64,000 bases of DNA. Source: Enterococcus quebecensis. GTDB taxonomy: Bacteria > Bacillota > Bacilli > Lactobacillales > Enterococcaceae. Positions within the stretch are counted from its first letter, which is position 1. Each line of letters starts with the position of its first letter. Under the pieces are notes generated by a model. The model was given only the letters and a program-made list of their open reading frames with translations, was not told where the DNA came from and made no database searches. Of the stretch, positions 46,552 to 57,216 are shown piece after piece. The position numbers were made by a program, and so were the translations under genes. Where the stretch lies: contig NZ_MIKB01000016.1 of assembly GCF_001730365.1 (NCBI RefSeq), forward strand, positions 1 to 64,000. The letters are read 5' to 3'.

Positions 46552-46595
46552 TAAAAAAGCGTCAGTGCAATTCATTGCGCGGGCGCTTTTTCTTT
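46552..46595 (+). terminator. terminator between esxA and esaA
   Basis: AAAAGCG(T)C...GCGCTTTT stem (AAAAAAGCGTCAGTGC with GCGCGGGCGCTTTTT) around CAATTCATT; imperfect but followed by TTTTTCTTT. It probably lowers read-through into esaA. Confidence 0.75.
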
Positions 46596-46611
46596 AGGAG
46601 AGAAGAGCAAA

Positions 46612-49600
46612 TTGAAAAACAAACTAAAAAAGTATCTTCCTATTATTTCGATTGTTGTTGGTAGCATATTGTTCTTATCTATTCTTTCTTATATTGGGTT
46701 TAAAAGCGATAATATCCAACAAACGTCTAATGAAAAGGTAACGAAAATGCAGTATGTGTTGGTAAATGAAGATAAAGGAACTCTTTTTGAAGGGAGAAAA
46801 TACTCTTTAGGAACCGATTTTGTCACATTGATCAATCAAGATACTGCTAACCGTTGGGAGACAACGACCAGAGACATTGCTAGTCGTGGCGTTGCAGATG
46901 GACAATTTGATGCACAGATTATTATTCCGCAAGATTTCTCTGAGCGATTGCTTTCATTGCAGAGTATAAATCCTGAAAAAGCTTTAGTAGAGTATCAAGT
47001 AAGAGAAGGTCAAAATGAGATAACCAATCAAGCGATTCAGGGAAAAGTGAATGATATTTTAAAAGATTTCAATCAAAGAATTGTACAAATGTATTTTTCA
47101 AGTATTGTAGGAAATCTGTCGGAAGCCCAACAAAACGTCAATCAAATTGTTGGATTGGAAGCAAACCACAAAAATAATTTGGAGAAAACAATTTATTTAC
47201 CATTTAAAGAAGTGCCAACTAATTTTTCAAATGTTATTGATACAGCAAGTATCTTGGATGAAGACAATAAAATGTTTACATCTGAACAAAAAGCATTTGT
47301 TGAATCAGTGAAGCAGTTAATGGAAAGTAACAATACTGGTTTAGAAGCCAATAGCCAATCAACAGAGGAAGTACAGAAATCTGTGAATGATTATGCAGAT
47401 GAAGCAAATGAAAAATTAGAAACATCCATTAAACAGTTCAATGAACAATTTGAGCTGCAAAAAGAACAATTAGAAAATCAATGGCAAAACGATTTGAAGG
47501 GATATAAAGCTCAATTTGATGGTTTTGATGATAGTATAAAAAATCAATTAGGACTGTTTCTTACAAAAGGATCTGAAGAATCTAAGGACACTGGTGTTTA
47601 CGCAAATTTCTTAACGAATGCTTATGCATTTAAAGGAACTCAAAGTAAGAGAATAGAAGAGCTAACAAGTGAAATAAAAGATCTGGAAAAACAAGTAACT
47701 GAATTAACCGCTTTAAAAGAAGATGTTGCTGAAAAATACTACAACGATATAAGCGCTAATCCAGAAACAGCAACAGAAGAACAAGTGAAACTAGCTATTT
47801 CAAAATTAATATCACCTGTTGATAAAGATTCTGAGATTAAGGAAGATGGAGAATACTTAACTGCTGTAAAGAACGAACTTCAAAAATTACAAGAACAGGC
47901 CCTTCCTTCGAGTACGGAATTTCCGATACTCTTAGCAAAACTTTTAGGTGATGGACTACTTACGCAATCAGAAAGTGACAAACTAAGTGCTTCATATAAT
48001 TTGGTGACGCATTATGATCCTACTCTCACCGCTGGGAATGGTAATCAATTTAACATACTGTCAACGGTTCCTAAAGAAGATATTTCATCTAAATTCAATG
48101 TAACGAACACAGTTAATATAGATTTGAAGCGGGCCAATCAGAGTTTACAATTTGGACATATATTTAATACTGGAAGCGGAGATAGAGTCGAAGTTATTAA
48201 TATGGCAACGATCAGAGGGAATTTAGAAAGAGAAATCCTTCGTAATTTATCTGGTTCAGACTATACCGCAACAGTTTCTAATGATGAAACACAGCTAACG
48301 ATAGCAATTATACTTAAGGACACTGAAAGTACTAAACCGCCCAAAGTACCTGCGAATTCTAACATGTCGTACACATTTGAATCCCAAATACAATGGACAT
48401 ATCCGAATGATTCTAGTGATCATAATGAATATTATCAATGTAATTATTTCTGGAAATCAAACAATGTAGTAACATCGTCTGGGCAATTGGCTGCTTATAT
48501 AGACAAAGACCAGCCTCTAAAGCAAGATTTACCTGAACTTTTCAGCCTTTTTACAACCTTAACATCAGCTGCTGAGAAATTAACTACTATATACGCTGAT
48601 CCGACTCAACAAGATGTTGTTAGCTTTGCTGGCTATGTGACAAGCAATCCAGATAAATCATTCAATGAGCTAGCTACACCTAATTCTGTTTATTGGCTAT
48701 ATGATAATGTCACGGATACTAAAAAAGTTTCACAAATTTCGGAGTCACTCTATAAAAATTATAGGGCAAACGGAGAGAGTCTATATAACGATATTGTAGA
48801 GCAGATCGACAAATTAAACGCTACAATCGGAACAAGTACCGATAAAAATGAAGGCGAAGCGATGACGTTATACGGCACGTTAAATTTAATGACTGTACCA
48901 GATATGATGTTACAAGAAGCCTCTATTTTAGGTGAGTGGTTCGATAAAGCAAGCCAAGAAATCGATGGGACATATAATTCTTGGAAAGAAACAGAACGAG
49001 TAGCACCAGAATCTGTTATCACGGATACAAATGCACATCCTGATAAGAATGATACGGCTGCAATCAACTCTACTACTGAAAACTTGGTGAAAAATATCCA
49101 GACATTAGCTAGTAGTTCAAGAGAAACGGCTAAATCAACAGAAGAATCTGCAGCGCAAGTCAAAGACATTGCCCCTATTATTCAGAACTTGAAAGAATCG
49201 ACAAACAAGGTGCAAACAAATGCAAATGATATTTTAACGAACTTAGATAAAACCGTTACTGAAGTACATGAAAAAACAAATGACAATGCGAAATATGCAG
49301 AAACCTTTGACAAAGTCCTTTCTAATACCAGAAATGGCGGTTCGGATAATTCAACAGTCTTTAACTTCCTATCAAATCCAATTCAAGAAAAAGGCGATTT
49401 TGGGAAAACAAGACAAAATTCTTTGATTCCATATTATGCAACGATCATCGCTGCATTTATTATTATTTTGGTCGCAACCGCGATGCAAAAATACATGAAG
49501 CGAAGAAAAGTATCTAAAACGGACCTGCTAATGAATCCGTCAAGAGCTTGGTACAATACGTCAAATGTGATTGTTATACTGCTAAGTAGCGTGGCGTTGT

Positions 49601-49992
49601 CAATCGCTTTTGCCCTTAATTTGAGTCTTGTTGTTGGAATGAATGCGAAAATAGCTTGGTTTAGTTATGCCTTTTTAGTTTTACTTGCGGGATTACTGCT
49701 GACACTTGGCTGTATGAGACAGTTCAGAGTGCTGACGCTTTATCTTAGCGGCGCAATATTAGGACTATTCTTCATGCTGACACCATTACTAGGAGTAGCC
49801 ACTAAAACAGGCACATTCGCCAATATATTGTATCGCGTGTCACCTTTACAAAATATTCAAAACGGCTTTACTGCATTGCTAAATGGAAGCAGTATTGGTT
49901 GGGCAAGTTATCTGATTCTTGTAATCCTAGCAGTTAGTGGTATTCTATTGAATTTTTGGGTGAAACCAGAAGATAAAAAAGTAAAAGCGTGA
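46612..49992 (+). CDS. esaA: EsaA, T7SSb membrane protein (YueB-like)
   Basis: A 1126-aa integral membrane protein: N-terminal TM (about 8-30), a very long extracytosolic region rich in coiled coil (about 200-420 and 820-930) and five to six TM helices at the C-terminus (about 945-1120). The family includes YueB, phage receptor SPP1 of Bacillus, and the EsaA dimer that extends through the wall. TTG start after AGGAGAGAAG. It is longer and more diverse in the middle than the staphylococcal form. Confidence 0.9.
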   Translation: MKNKLKKYLPIISIVVGSILFLSILSYIGFKSDNIQQTSNEKVTKMQYVLVNEDKGTLFEGRKYSLGTDFVTLINQDTANRWETTTRDIASRGVADGQFDAQIIIPQDFSERLLSLQSINPEKALVEYQVREGQNEITNQAIQGKVNDILKDFNQRIVQMYFSSIVGNLSEAQQNVNQIVGLEANHKNNLEKTIYLPFKEVPTNFSNVIDTASILDEDNKMFTSEQKAFVESVKQLMESNNTGLEANSQSTEEVQKSVNDYADEANEKLETSIKQFNEQFELQKEQLENQWQNDLKGYKAQFDGFDDSIKNQLGLFLTKGSEESKDTGVYANFLTNAYAFKGTQSKRIEELTSEIKDLEKQVTELTALKEDVAEKYYNDISANPETATEEQVKLAISKLISPVDKDSEIKEDGEYLTAVKNELQKLQEQALPSSTEFPILLAKLLGDGLLTQSESDKLSASYNLVTHYDPTLTAGNGNQFNILSTVPKEDISSKFNVTNTVNIDLKRANQSLQFGHIFNTGSGDRVEVINMATIRGNLEREILRNLSGSDYTATVSNDETQLTIAIILKDTESTKPPKVPANSNMSYTFESQIQWTYPNDSSDHNEYYQCNYFWKSNNVVTSSGQLAAYIDKDQPLKQDLPELFSLFTTLTSAAEKLTTIYADPTQQDVVSFAGYVTSNPDKSFNELATPNSVYWLYDNVTDTKKVSQISESLYKNYRANGESLYNDIVEQIDKLNATIGTSTDKNEGEAMTLYGTLNLMTVPDMMLQEASILGEWFDKASQEIDGTYNSWKETERVAPESVITDTNAHPDKNDTAAINSTTENLVKNIQTLASSSRETAKSTEESAAQVKDIAPIIQNLKESTNKVQTNANDILTNLDKTVTEVHEKTNDNAKYAETFDKVLSNTRNGGSDNSTVFNFLSNPIQEKGDFGKTRQNSLIPYYATIIAAFIIILVATAMQKYMKRRKVSKTDLLMNPSRAWYNTSNVIVILLSSVALSIAFALNLSLVVGMNAKIAWFSYAFLVLLAGLLLTLGCMRQFRVLTLYLSGAILGLFFMLTPLLGVATKTGTFANILYRVSPLQNIQNGFTALLNGSSIGWASYLILVILAVSGILLNFWVKPEDKKVKA

Positions 49993-50023
49993 TCTTTTCT
50001 ATTATTTGCAAGGGAGAAAAACG

Positions 50024-50518
50024 ATGCAACATAGACTGAAAATTGATTTAAAAACGATTTTAAAAGGATTGCTTCTTCCTGTACTGTTTATTTTCTTACA
50101 AAGTGTTCCTGTTTATGCTGATACTGGCGATTTAAGAATAAATAATCAAGTGATTTACGAAAAAAATGAAGGTAGTCAGAGTAATTCTGCTACCTTTACA
50201 ATTCATCAATTATTTATGAAAGATATGTCTGATCAGGATAAACAATTAGATGAAGAAAAAATGAAGCTAATTACAAATGCACAAAAAGAAGTTTTTACGA
50301 AAGAAACACCAGCACAACGTACAGTTAACCAACAAATAACACCCCTTCTTTTCTCTAGCGGATATGTTTTGAATGACAGTTTAGATTCTGGGGATTCGGG
50401 GTTAAAACAAGGAAACAATATCGGGTTTATTTTATTTTGTGTAGTCGGTGGACTCTTTGTTATAGGTCTCGGAATTTTATTAGGTCGAGCATTTCCTACA
50501 TGGGTAAAAAAAGGATAG
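50024..50518 (+). CDS. essA: EssA, T7SSb membrane protein
   Basis: A 164-aa protein with N-terminal signal/TM region (ILKGLLLPVLFIFLQSVPVYA), extracytosolic helical part and one C-terminal TM (IGFILFCVVGGLFVIGLGILLG). Matches EssA in layout and position. Start at ATG 50024 with GGGAG ahead. Confidence 0.85.
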   Translation: MQHRLKIDLKTILKGLLLPVLFIFLQSVPVYADTGDLRINNQVIYEKNEGSQSNSATFTIHQLFMKDMSDQDKQLDEEKMKLITNAQKEVFTKETPAQRTVNQQITPLLFSSGYVLNDSLDSGDSGLKQGNNIGFILFCVVGGLFVIGLGILLGRAFPTWVKKG

Positions 50519-50532
50519 GAAGGTAGAATTTT

Positions 50533-50793
50533 ATGAGGAAAGATACATCTATTGGTATTGGGTTACATGTGGGCAAACAAATTATTGATTTACAGATTCC
50601 TATAAAAGTTTCTGGAAATCGTTTAAAAGAATTATTGAGAGAATCACTAGAATTATTGAACATCTCTTTACCAGAAACATTTGAGTTAGAAATTATAAAT
50701 AAGTCAATTAAGCTAAACGGAGAAGTTCTTCTAGCGAACTATGCACTAGGCGACGGGGATCAATTAGTTGTTAGAGAAACGATGAAAAAGTAA
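50533..50793 (+). CDS. esaB: EsaB, ubiquitin-like T7SSb protein
   Basis: An 86-aa small beta-grasp protein (YukD family): IIDLQIPIKVSGNRLKELL... VLLANYALGDGDQLVVRE. In Staphylococcus EsaB is a soluble core component. Ribosome site AGGAAGG. 14 bases between it and essB. Confidence 0.88.
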   Translation: MRKDTSIGIGLHVGKQIIDLQIPIKVSGNRLKELLRESLELLNISLPETFELEIINKSIKLNGEVLLANYALGDGDQLVVRETMKK

Positions 50794-50806
50794 AGGGGCC
50801 TAAAAC

Positions 50807-51979
50807 GTGAGTGAAGTAAAAGATATATCAGAGAAAATAGATATCCAAGTTCAAAAAGACAAGGTGCTAGTTACACTACAAGCGAACCAATATCGCTTAT
50901 CAGAGCTGGATCAATTTCAAGCTGTTCTCCAAAAAAGAGATGCGCTATTAGCGGGAGAAGTGGTGGAGTCGACAGAAGAACAATTAGTCTTGTCTTATGA
51001 TAAAGATAATTATGCAGTACCTATCGAAGATGCGGTACGGAAAATGTCATCAATCAATCGATTACTCTTAGCGCAAAAAGTTCGTTTTATTGAGCCGTTT
51101 ATCCATTCAACGATTCAACCGTTTATCCATCCTAGAAATATTTTTATTTTTGGAGAAGAGTTATCGATTGCGCATAGAGGATTTATGAATCTAGTTGTAC
51201 CAAATGTTACTAATGAAGAAGACTTTTTAAAGCAGTATCGTGCCTTGATTCTGTTTATTCTTCATCCAAAATTAGATTTTGAACGGTTGATCGAAGGTGC
51301 TGGAACGTTACAGGATCCACTGTCTAAAAAGATTCAAGCAGCTCTTTCACCAGAAGAAATCGACCAAATGATCAGTGAACAAGTCGTTATCCAAAAAATG
51401 AAACAAGAGAAACAAAATCAACTTGTAAACAAAAAAAGCTATACGTTGTTTAAATGGGGCAGTCTAGTATTGTTGGTTGCAACGCTTATTTTAGGTTTCT
51501 TTGTGGGGAATTATGCACTGAAAGAAGTACCTACACAAGAAAGAATCATTACAGCAGAAGCAAATTATATCGCCAATGACTATTCAGGCGTATTAAGTAC
51601 GCTGAAAGAAGATACACCAGAGAAACTGCCTAAGAGTGCGCAATATGTGTACGCAGTAAGCTCGATCCAATTAGATAATTTATCGAATGAGCAAAAAGAG
51701 ATGATTTTAAATAATCTTTCTCAAAAATCGAATGAAAATACGCTTTTATATTGGATATATATTGGAAAAGGCTCATTTGAAAAAGCCCTTGATATTGCTC
51801 AAAATGTAGGAGATAACCAATTCATTTTACATGCCTATACGAAATTGTATGACGCAACAAAACTAGATACAAAAATGAATGGTGAAAAGAAACAAGAGCT
51901 ATTGACGAAATACGAAGAAGCGATTGCTAAATATATGAAATTATTAGGAGGGGCAACCGATGATTCTGAAAACGAATAA
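50807..51979 (+). CDS. essB: EssB, T7SSb membrane-anchored pseudokinase-like component
   Basis: A 390-aa protein: cytoplasmic pseudokinase-like domain (1-215), a TM helix (about 219-240, LFKWGSLVLLVATLILGFFVG) and an extracytosolic helical TPR-like domain (about 245-385). GTG start after AAGGGGCC. Its 3' end overlaps essC by 20 bases, so the two are translationally coupled. Confidence 0.9.
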   Translation: MSEVKDISEKIDIQVQKDKVLVTLQANQYRLSELDQFQAVLQKRDALLAGEVVESTEEQLVLSYDKDNYAVPIEDAVRKMSSINRLLLAQKVRFIEPFIHSTIQPFIHPRNIFIFGEELSIAHRGFMNLVVPNVTNEEDFLKQYRALILFILHPKLDFERLIEGAGTLQDPLSKKIQAALSPEEIDQMISEQVVIQKMKQEKQNQLVNKKSYTLFKWGSLVLLVATLILGFFVGNYALKEVPTQERIITAEANYIANDYSGVLSTLKEDTPEKLPKSAQYVYAVSSIQLDNLSNEQKEMILNNLSQKSNENTLLYWIYIGKGSFEKALDIAQNVGDNQFILHAYTKLYDATKLDTKMNGEKKQELLTKYEEAIAKYMKLLGGATDDSENE

Positions 51980-54900
51980 AACAGAAGATGAGTCAATTGT
52001 TCCTATTGATGATCAAATGCAGCCAGCTGCAAATGTTCTCGTTGATGTTTTCTATTTTGGCGATGTTTTTTCTCACCATCAATTAACGACAGCCAAACAA
52101 GAACGAGTGATCGATGGACATTCAGTATCTTATGACGGGCAGAAAGTATTACTTGATAACAAGCCGTTTGAAAAAAATAATCCTAAATTTGTTATTGTAA
52201 AACCAACGGACTATCAAACAATTGCGACAAATAAACCTAAAAAAGACTTTACGATTTCTAGTAGAGCTTCTTCGGCAATCAGCTTACCAACGGCAGCATT
52301 TATTTCTGTCTCCGTTGAGCCTAAGACAAATCGTTATAGTATGGATATTTACGCAAATAAAGAGACTCTCTATTTTAACGGAAAACAAGTTGCAAAGGGA
52401 ACCTTTGATTTCAACACTGGCGATCAGCTAATTATTGATAAACTGATTATTGAAGCACGGGAAAACCAATTAAAACTAACGAATCTAGGCGTGGAGTTTA
52501 CATTAAATCCATTTGAAATCATTGAACAAAGCTACGAACCTGAATACCCTTCAGAATTCCCGTTATTCAGACGAAGCCCACGTATTCATCTAAAAGAACC
52601 AAAGATGGAAGTAGAAGTAACGACACCCACACCGAAAGAAAAGGAAGGGAAAAACGAACTATTAAGAACCCTTGTCCCTCCTTTAGGAATGGTGGTTTTA
52701 AGTGGTGCTACAAGCTTTTTAAGTGGCGGGAATCCGATCATGATGCTAAGTATGGGTGGCGCTAGTTTATTAACGGCAGGTTTTTCTGTCTCTAGCTACT
52801 TCACCAATAAGAAAGAAACCAAAGAGAAAAATGAACGTAGCGAAGGCTCTTATAGACAATACCTGATCCAGAAGAAAGGGGATATTTCCCTTTTACAACA
52901 AGAACAAGAGCATGCGCTTACGTATATGTATCCTTCGATGAATGATCTTGCCTTAATGGCTAAAGACTATCAGGCACGGATCTATGAGCGCATGACAACC
53001 AACGAAGATTTCTTAAAAATTCATGTTGGAACTGGCGAAATCAAGTCAAGCTTTTCTGTGAGATATCAACCAAATGAAGAAAGCGAATTGAGTTCGTTGG
53101 CGGAAAAACAGCTTGTTTGGCCGTATCAACAATTAGAAGCAGCACCGATTGTTATTCCTTTAATGGATCAAACAGTTGGTCTAGCAGGGAATTATCCAGT
53201 ATTGCGAACAGCGATCCAAACGCTCTTATTCCAAATTTCAATGCTGCATTCGTATCGAGATGTTGAATTTGTGACGTTGGTTCCTGAAAATGATTACGAT
53301 ACTCATTGGCATGCGTGGCGTTGGCTGCCTCATTTGAAGATTCGCAGTTTGAATCTAAGAGGAATCATCCACAATGCTCAAACACGGGATATGGTGCTTA
53401 ACTCGTTTTACCAAATTTTAACGAAAAGAAGACAAGAACTGAAAGAAAATGGCAATGAAAAGATTCGTTTCCAACCGCATTATGTATTCTCTATTTTAGA
53501 AGAGAGCTGGTTATCAGGACATGGGCTAAATGAATTTTTAGCAGAAGATATGAGTCCGTATGGTGTGACCGTGATTTGGGGGAAAGATGCCTTACCGATG
53601 TTGCCTGAGACAACGACGACCTTGATTGATTATCAAAGTAGTGAAGCGGCGATCTTGATCAACCAAAATAATGAATATGTGAATCAATCGTTTGTACCGA
53701 CTCATTTACCGACTGCTTATCCAATTGAAGAAGCATTGCAGCGATTGGCGAATTTACATCATGTTGAAGTGGAGAAAAATGCCATCCCAGAAGCAATCGA
53801 CTTTCTTGAGTTATACGATGTAAAAGCAGTAGATGAATTAAACATTGGTACACGTTGGACAAAAGCAGATACGTCTAAATCATTAGCGGTTCCTTTAGGT
53901 GTGCGTGGTAAAGACGATATTGTTTACCTTAATCTACACGAACGAGCACACGGTCCTCATGGTTTAGTTGCGGGTACAACAGGATCTGGTAAATCAGAAA
54001 TCGTTCAAAGTTATATCTTATCTTTAGCAGTGAACTTTGCGCCAGAAGATGTTGGCTTTTTACCGATTGACTTTAAAGGTGGAGGAATGGCGAATTTATT
54101 TGCTGACTTACCTCATTTACTTGGTTCTATTACCAATTTAGATGGCGCGAGTTCTGCCAGAGCCTTACAAAGTATTCGAGCTGAGTTACAAAAACGACAA
54201 CGTAAATTTAGCCAATTTGGTGTGAATCATATTAATGGCTATACAAAATTATATAAACAAGGCAAAACAATTACAGATCCAGAAGAAAAGAAAAAATACC
54301 CAAGCGATCCATTGCCACACTTGTTCTTAATCAGTGATGAGTTTGCCGAACTAAAAGCTAATGAACCAGACTTTATGGCGGAACTTGTTTCAACGGCTCG
54401 AATCGGTCGTTCTTTAGGTGTCCATTTAATCTTAGCCACTCAAAAACCTAGTGGGGTTGTCGATGACCAAATTTGGTCGAACTCTCGTTTCAAACTAGCG
54501 TTGAAAGTAGCCGATGCCAATGATTCAAATGAAATCATCAAAACACCAGATGCGGCAACGATCACACAACCAGGTCGTGCGTATTTACAAGTCGGAAACA
54601 ACGAAATTTATGAACTATTCCAATCTGCTTGGAGCGGAGCGAATTATGATCCGTTTATTTCACGAGAAGAAAAAGTGGATGAACGTATTTGGCTGATCAA
54701 TCAATTGGGACAATACGAATTATTAACAGCCGATTTATCACAAGAAGAAGATACTGTTGTGAAAAATGAAGAAGAAAAAACACAACTGGATGCTATTGTA
54801 GAAGCAATCCAAGCGTATTCAGAAGAAACCAATGCAGTATTACCAGAAAAACCTTGGCTTCCGCCACTAGAAACAGTGATCGATTCGCCTATCTTATCGA

Positions 54901-56423
54901 AGGAATGGAGCGATACAAGACAATTAAGTGTTCCGTTTGGCTTTATGGATATTCCTTCTAAACAAGAGCAAGTCGTGTTCAACTTTAATTTTAACGAACT
55001 GACACATACGGCGTTTTATGGTTCACCTGGTTTTGGTAAATCAACGGCACTTCAAACATTAGTAATGAATCTTGCGCGACTTAATACACCAAGCCAAGTG
55101 CAGTTCAATTTATTTGATTTTGGTACAAATGGTTTGCTTCCGTTGAAAAAACTTCCTCATGTCGCAGATTTAGTGCGTTTAGAAGAAGAAGAGAAATTAG
55201 TGAAATTCTTGAAGCGAATCCGAAAAGAGATTCAAGAACGAAAAGATGCATTTACCGATTATGGTGTCGCAAGTCTATCGCAATACGAAGAAAAATCAGG
55301 GAACAAACTTCCTGTAGTGATTACGATCATTGACGGATTTGATGCCATCAAGGAAAGCCCCTTAGAAGAAGAGATCGAATCTGTAGTGAACCAGTTGCTA
55401 CGTGAAGGGGCTAGTGTAGGTCTGTACGCTGTTTTATCTGTTCTTAGAACATCTACCTTCAAGATGAGTATGGCAAGCAATATACCGTCTCATATTGGCC
55501 TATTCCTTGTAGAGGAAGGTGCAATCAGAGATGTTGTTGGTCGAGATGCATTGATTCCACAAGAAATTATTGGACGAGCACAGATCAAATTAGATGATCC
55601 CCATGAGCTTCAAGTCTATCTTCCAACACATGGCGAAAATGATATTGACCGATTAAATCATTTAGAACAAGAGATAGAAGCGATGAACGAAGATTGGTCT
55701 GGCGAACGTCCGATTAAGATTCCAATGCTGGCAAAAGTGGTTTCAATGGCTGATTTCTACGAGTCAAAACAAACACAAATGATGTTGGAATACTTACAAT
55801 TACCAATTGGTTTGGATAAAGAAACAACCAATGTTGTCGGATTTGACCCACAAGAACATGGCTACTTTGTGATTGGAGACGATTCACCGCAACAAACAGA
55901 ATACATTGAAAAAGTCATTGTAGAAAATCTAAAACATTTTGAAGGACGAGCACAACGAGTGGTCTTTAACGGCTCAGAACGTTTCGGCGGCTTTACGGAA
56001 AGCTTTGATATGATGGTTGCTGAACCTGATTATAGTACCTTTGTTAATGATTTAGTCAGTGAAATCGAGGTTCGTCAGGACGCAACAGATCCAGAACCAA
56101 TGTTTGTCTATGTTCCAGAAGCACATCTGTTTGGAGATAAGACATTCATCACCAATGATGCAATTGACGTGTACCTAAGAAAAGCAGCGAAAGTGAAGAT
56201 TTACTTTATTTTCCAAGGCAATCAAAAACAAATTGAAAATAGCTTCGATGACTTTAATAAACGACTACGTACGAATATCCCAGCAGGGATGATCGGTACA
56301 CGTTTAGCGGATCAAGGATTTATTAATGTGAAATCAGGCTATAGTGAACCGACAGTTGAACTAGATGAGTCTCATTTCTTTGTTGGACGAAATGCTTGTC
56401 GAGTGAAGTTGGTTAGTGAATAA
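51960..56423 (+). CDS. essC: EssC, FtsK/SpoIIIE-type ATPase motor of T7SSb
   Basis: A 1487-aa motor: two N-terminal FHA-like domains (about 1-190), two TM helices (about 240-285), then tandem FtsK/SpoIIIE ATPase domains. D1 has Walker A GTTGSGKS (about 672-679) and Walker B FLISDEFAEL; D2 has GSPGFGKS (about 1021-1028). A third, degenerate domain lies at the C-terminus (about 1270-1487), the region that in Staphylococcus and Listeria varies and selects effectors. Full length, no frameshift. Small accessory genes and LXG toxins follow directly. Confidence 0.95.
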   Translation: MILKTNKTEDESIVPIDDQMQPAANVLVDVFYFGDVFSHHQLTTAKQERVIDGHSVSYDGQKVLLDNKPFEKNNPKFVIVKPTDYQTIATNKPKKDFTISSRASSAISLPTAAFISVSVEPKTNRYSMDIYANKETLYFNGKQVAKGTFDFNTGDQLIIDKLIIEARENQLKLTNLGVEFTLNPFEIIEQSYEPEYPSEFPLFRRSPRIHLKEPKMEVEVTTPTPKEKEGKNELLRTLVPPLGMVVLSGATSFLSGGNPIMMLSMGGASLLTAGFSVSSYFTNKKETKEKNERSEGSYRQYLIQKKGDISLLQQEQEHALTYMYPSMNDLALMAKDYQARIYERMTTNEDFLKIHVGTGEIKSSFSVRYQPNEESELSSLAEKQLVWPYQQLEAAPIVIPLMDQTVGLAGNYPVLRTAIQTLLFQISMLHSYRDVEFVTLVPENDYDTHWHAWRWLPHLKIRSLNLRGIIHNAQTRDMVLNSFYQILTKRRQELKENGNEKIRFQPHYVFSILEESWLSGHGLNEFLAEDMSPYGVTVIWGKDALPMLPETTTTLIDYQSSEAAILINQNNEYVNQSFVPTHLPTAYPIEEALQRLANLHHVEVEKNAIPEAIDFLELYDVKAVDELNIGTRWTKADTSKSLAVPLGVRGKDDIVYLNLHERAHGPHGLVAGTTGSGKSEIVQSYILSLAVNFAPEDVGFLPIDFKGGGMANLFADLPHLLGSITNLDGASSARALQSIRAELQKRQRKFSQFGVNHINGYTKLYKQGKTITDPEEKKKYPSDPLPHLFLISDEFAELKANEPDFMAELVSTARIGRSLGVHLILATQKPSGVVDDQIWSNSRFKLALKVADANDSNEIIKTPDAATITQPGRAYLQVGNNEIYELFQSAWSGANYDPFISREEKVDERIWLINQLGQYELLTADLSQEEDTVVKNEEEKTQLDAIVEAIQAYSEETNAVLPEKPWLPPLETVIDSPILSKEWSDTRQLSVPFGFMDIPSKQEQVVFNFNFNELTHTAFYGSPGFGKSTALQTLVMNLARLNTPSQVQFNLFDFGTNGLLPLKKLPHVADLVRLEEEEKLVKFLKRIRKEIQERKDAFTDYGVASLSQYEEKSGNKLPVVITIIDGFDAIKESPLEEEIESVVNQLLREGASVGLYAVLSVLRTSTFKMSMASNIPSHIGLFLVEEGAIRDVVGRDALIPQEIIGRAQIKLDDPHELQVYLPTHGENDIDRLNHLEQEIEAMNEDWSGERPIKIPMLAKVVSMADFYESKQTQMMLEYLQLPIGLDKETTNVVGFDPQEHGYFVIGDDSPQQTEYIEKVIVENLKHFEGRAQRVVFNGSERFGGFTESFDMMVAEPDYSTFVNDLVSEIEVRQDATDPEPMFVYVPEAHLFGDKTFITNDAIDVYLRKAAKVKIYFIFQGNQKQIENSFDDFNKRLRTNIPAGMIGTRLADQGFINVKSGYSEPTVELDESHFFVGRNACRVKLVSE

Positions 56424-56461
56424 AATAAATAATTATTTGCTGTGACAGGGAGGGAAAAGCG

Positions 56462-56899
56462 ATGGCTAAAGACGATGCAGCAGAAAGAAAGCGTCAGGAG
56501 AAGAACGCTCAAAATAGACGAGAATCAACAAGATGGCAACAAATTGGGAATGAACGAAAAGCAAATTATGATAAGAATCAAAAAAAATTAGAACGTCTGA
56601 AAGAAGCAAAAAGCAAATTAAATAATTCCATGAAGAACTTTGCGCAGTTTGAAAATCAAGTGAAGCAATACCCAACAAAATTAAGCACTGGACAATTTAA
56701 GGGAACGCTTCGAGACAAATTTGATGAAAAGGCTAAAAAAATGGGTACAACATTGCATAAAGAGGAAAATACCTATCAACAAAATATGGCAAAACTAGAT
56801 GCGGAAATAGCAAAAAAAGAATTAGAACAAGGGGATTTGATGAGTGCTGTAGAAAGTGCTTTTGATATGGCAAAAAATTTCTTGGCTTCTATCTTTTAA
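56462..56899 (+). CDS. DUF5082-like coiled-coil T7SS accessory protein
   Basis: A 145-aa, highly charged helical protein (KRQEKNAQNRRESTRWQQIGNER...) resembling YwqH-type DUF5082 proteins found before LXG toxins. Such proteins act with DUF5344 partners as chaperones or targeting factors (Lap-type) for LXG effectors. Ribosome site GGGAGGG. First of three small genes between essC and the toxins. Confidence 0.65.
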   Translation: MAKDDAAERKRQEKNAQNRRESTRWQQIGNERKANYDKNQKKLERLKEAKSKLNNSMKNFAQFENQVKQYPTKLSTGQFKGTLRDKFDEKAKKMGTTLHKEENTYQQNMAKLDAEIAKKELEQGDLMSAVESAFDMAKNFLASIF

Positions 56900-56922
56900 C
56901 CTGACACAAGGAGTGATTATAG

Positions 56923-57216
56923 ATGGGGAAAACAGGTGTAGATAAAGCAGCATGGGACGCAGTAGTTTCAAAAGCAGATAATGCTGTTTCAAGTATTTCC
57001 AAACCCACAATTAATGAATTGGGCAAAACAACCCTAAAACGCTTTAAAAAAGTGATAGAGACACAAAAAGCACTGGTGAACACAGTAGAATCTTTCAAAA
57101 ATGTTTCAAGTACTGATACACAGAAAATGAAGCAAGTTGCGGAAAATATTGTCAATGAAGATAATCAAGCATCTAAATCATTTGAACAAAATACAACCAA
57201 AGTGAGGTTTAAATGA
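56923..57216 (+). CDS. DUF5344-like small helical T7SS targeting protein
   Basis: A 97-aa helical protein (AAWDAVVSKADNAVSSISKP...) with the size and pattern of the YwqI/DUF5344 family that binds the LXG helix. No WXG motif. Ribosome site AAGGAG. Its stop overlaps the next start (ATGATG). Confidence 0.65.
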   Translation: MGKTGVDKAAWDAVVSKADNAVSSISKPTINELGKTTLKRFKKVIETQKALVNTVESFKNVSSTDTQKMKQVAENIVNEDNQASKSFEQNTTKVRFK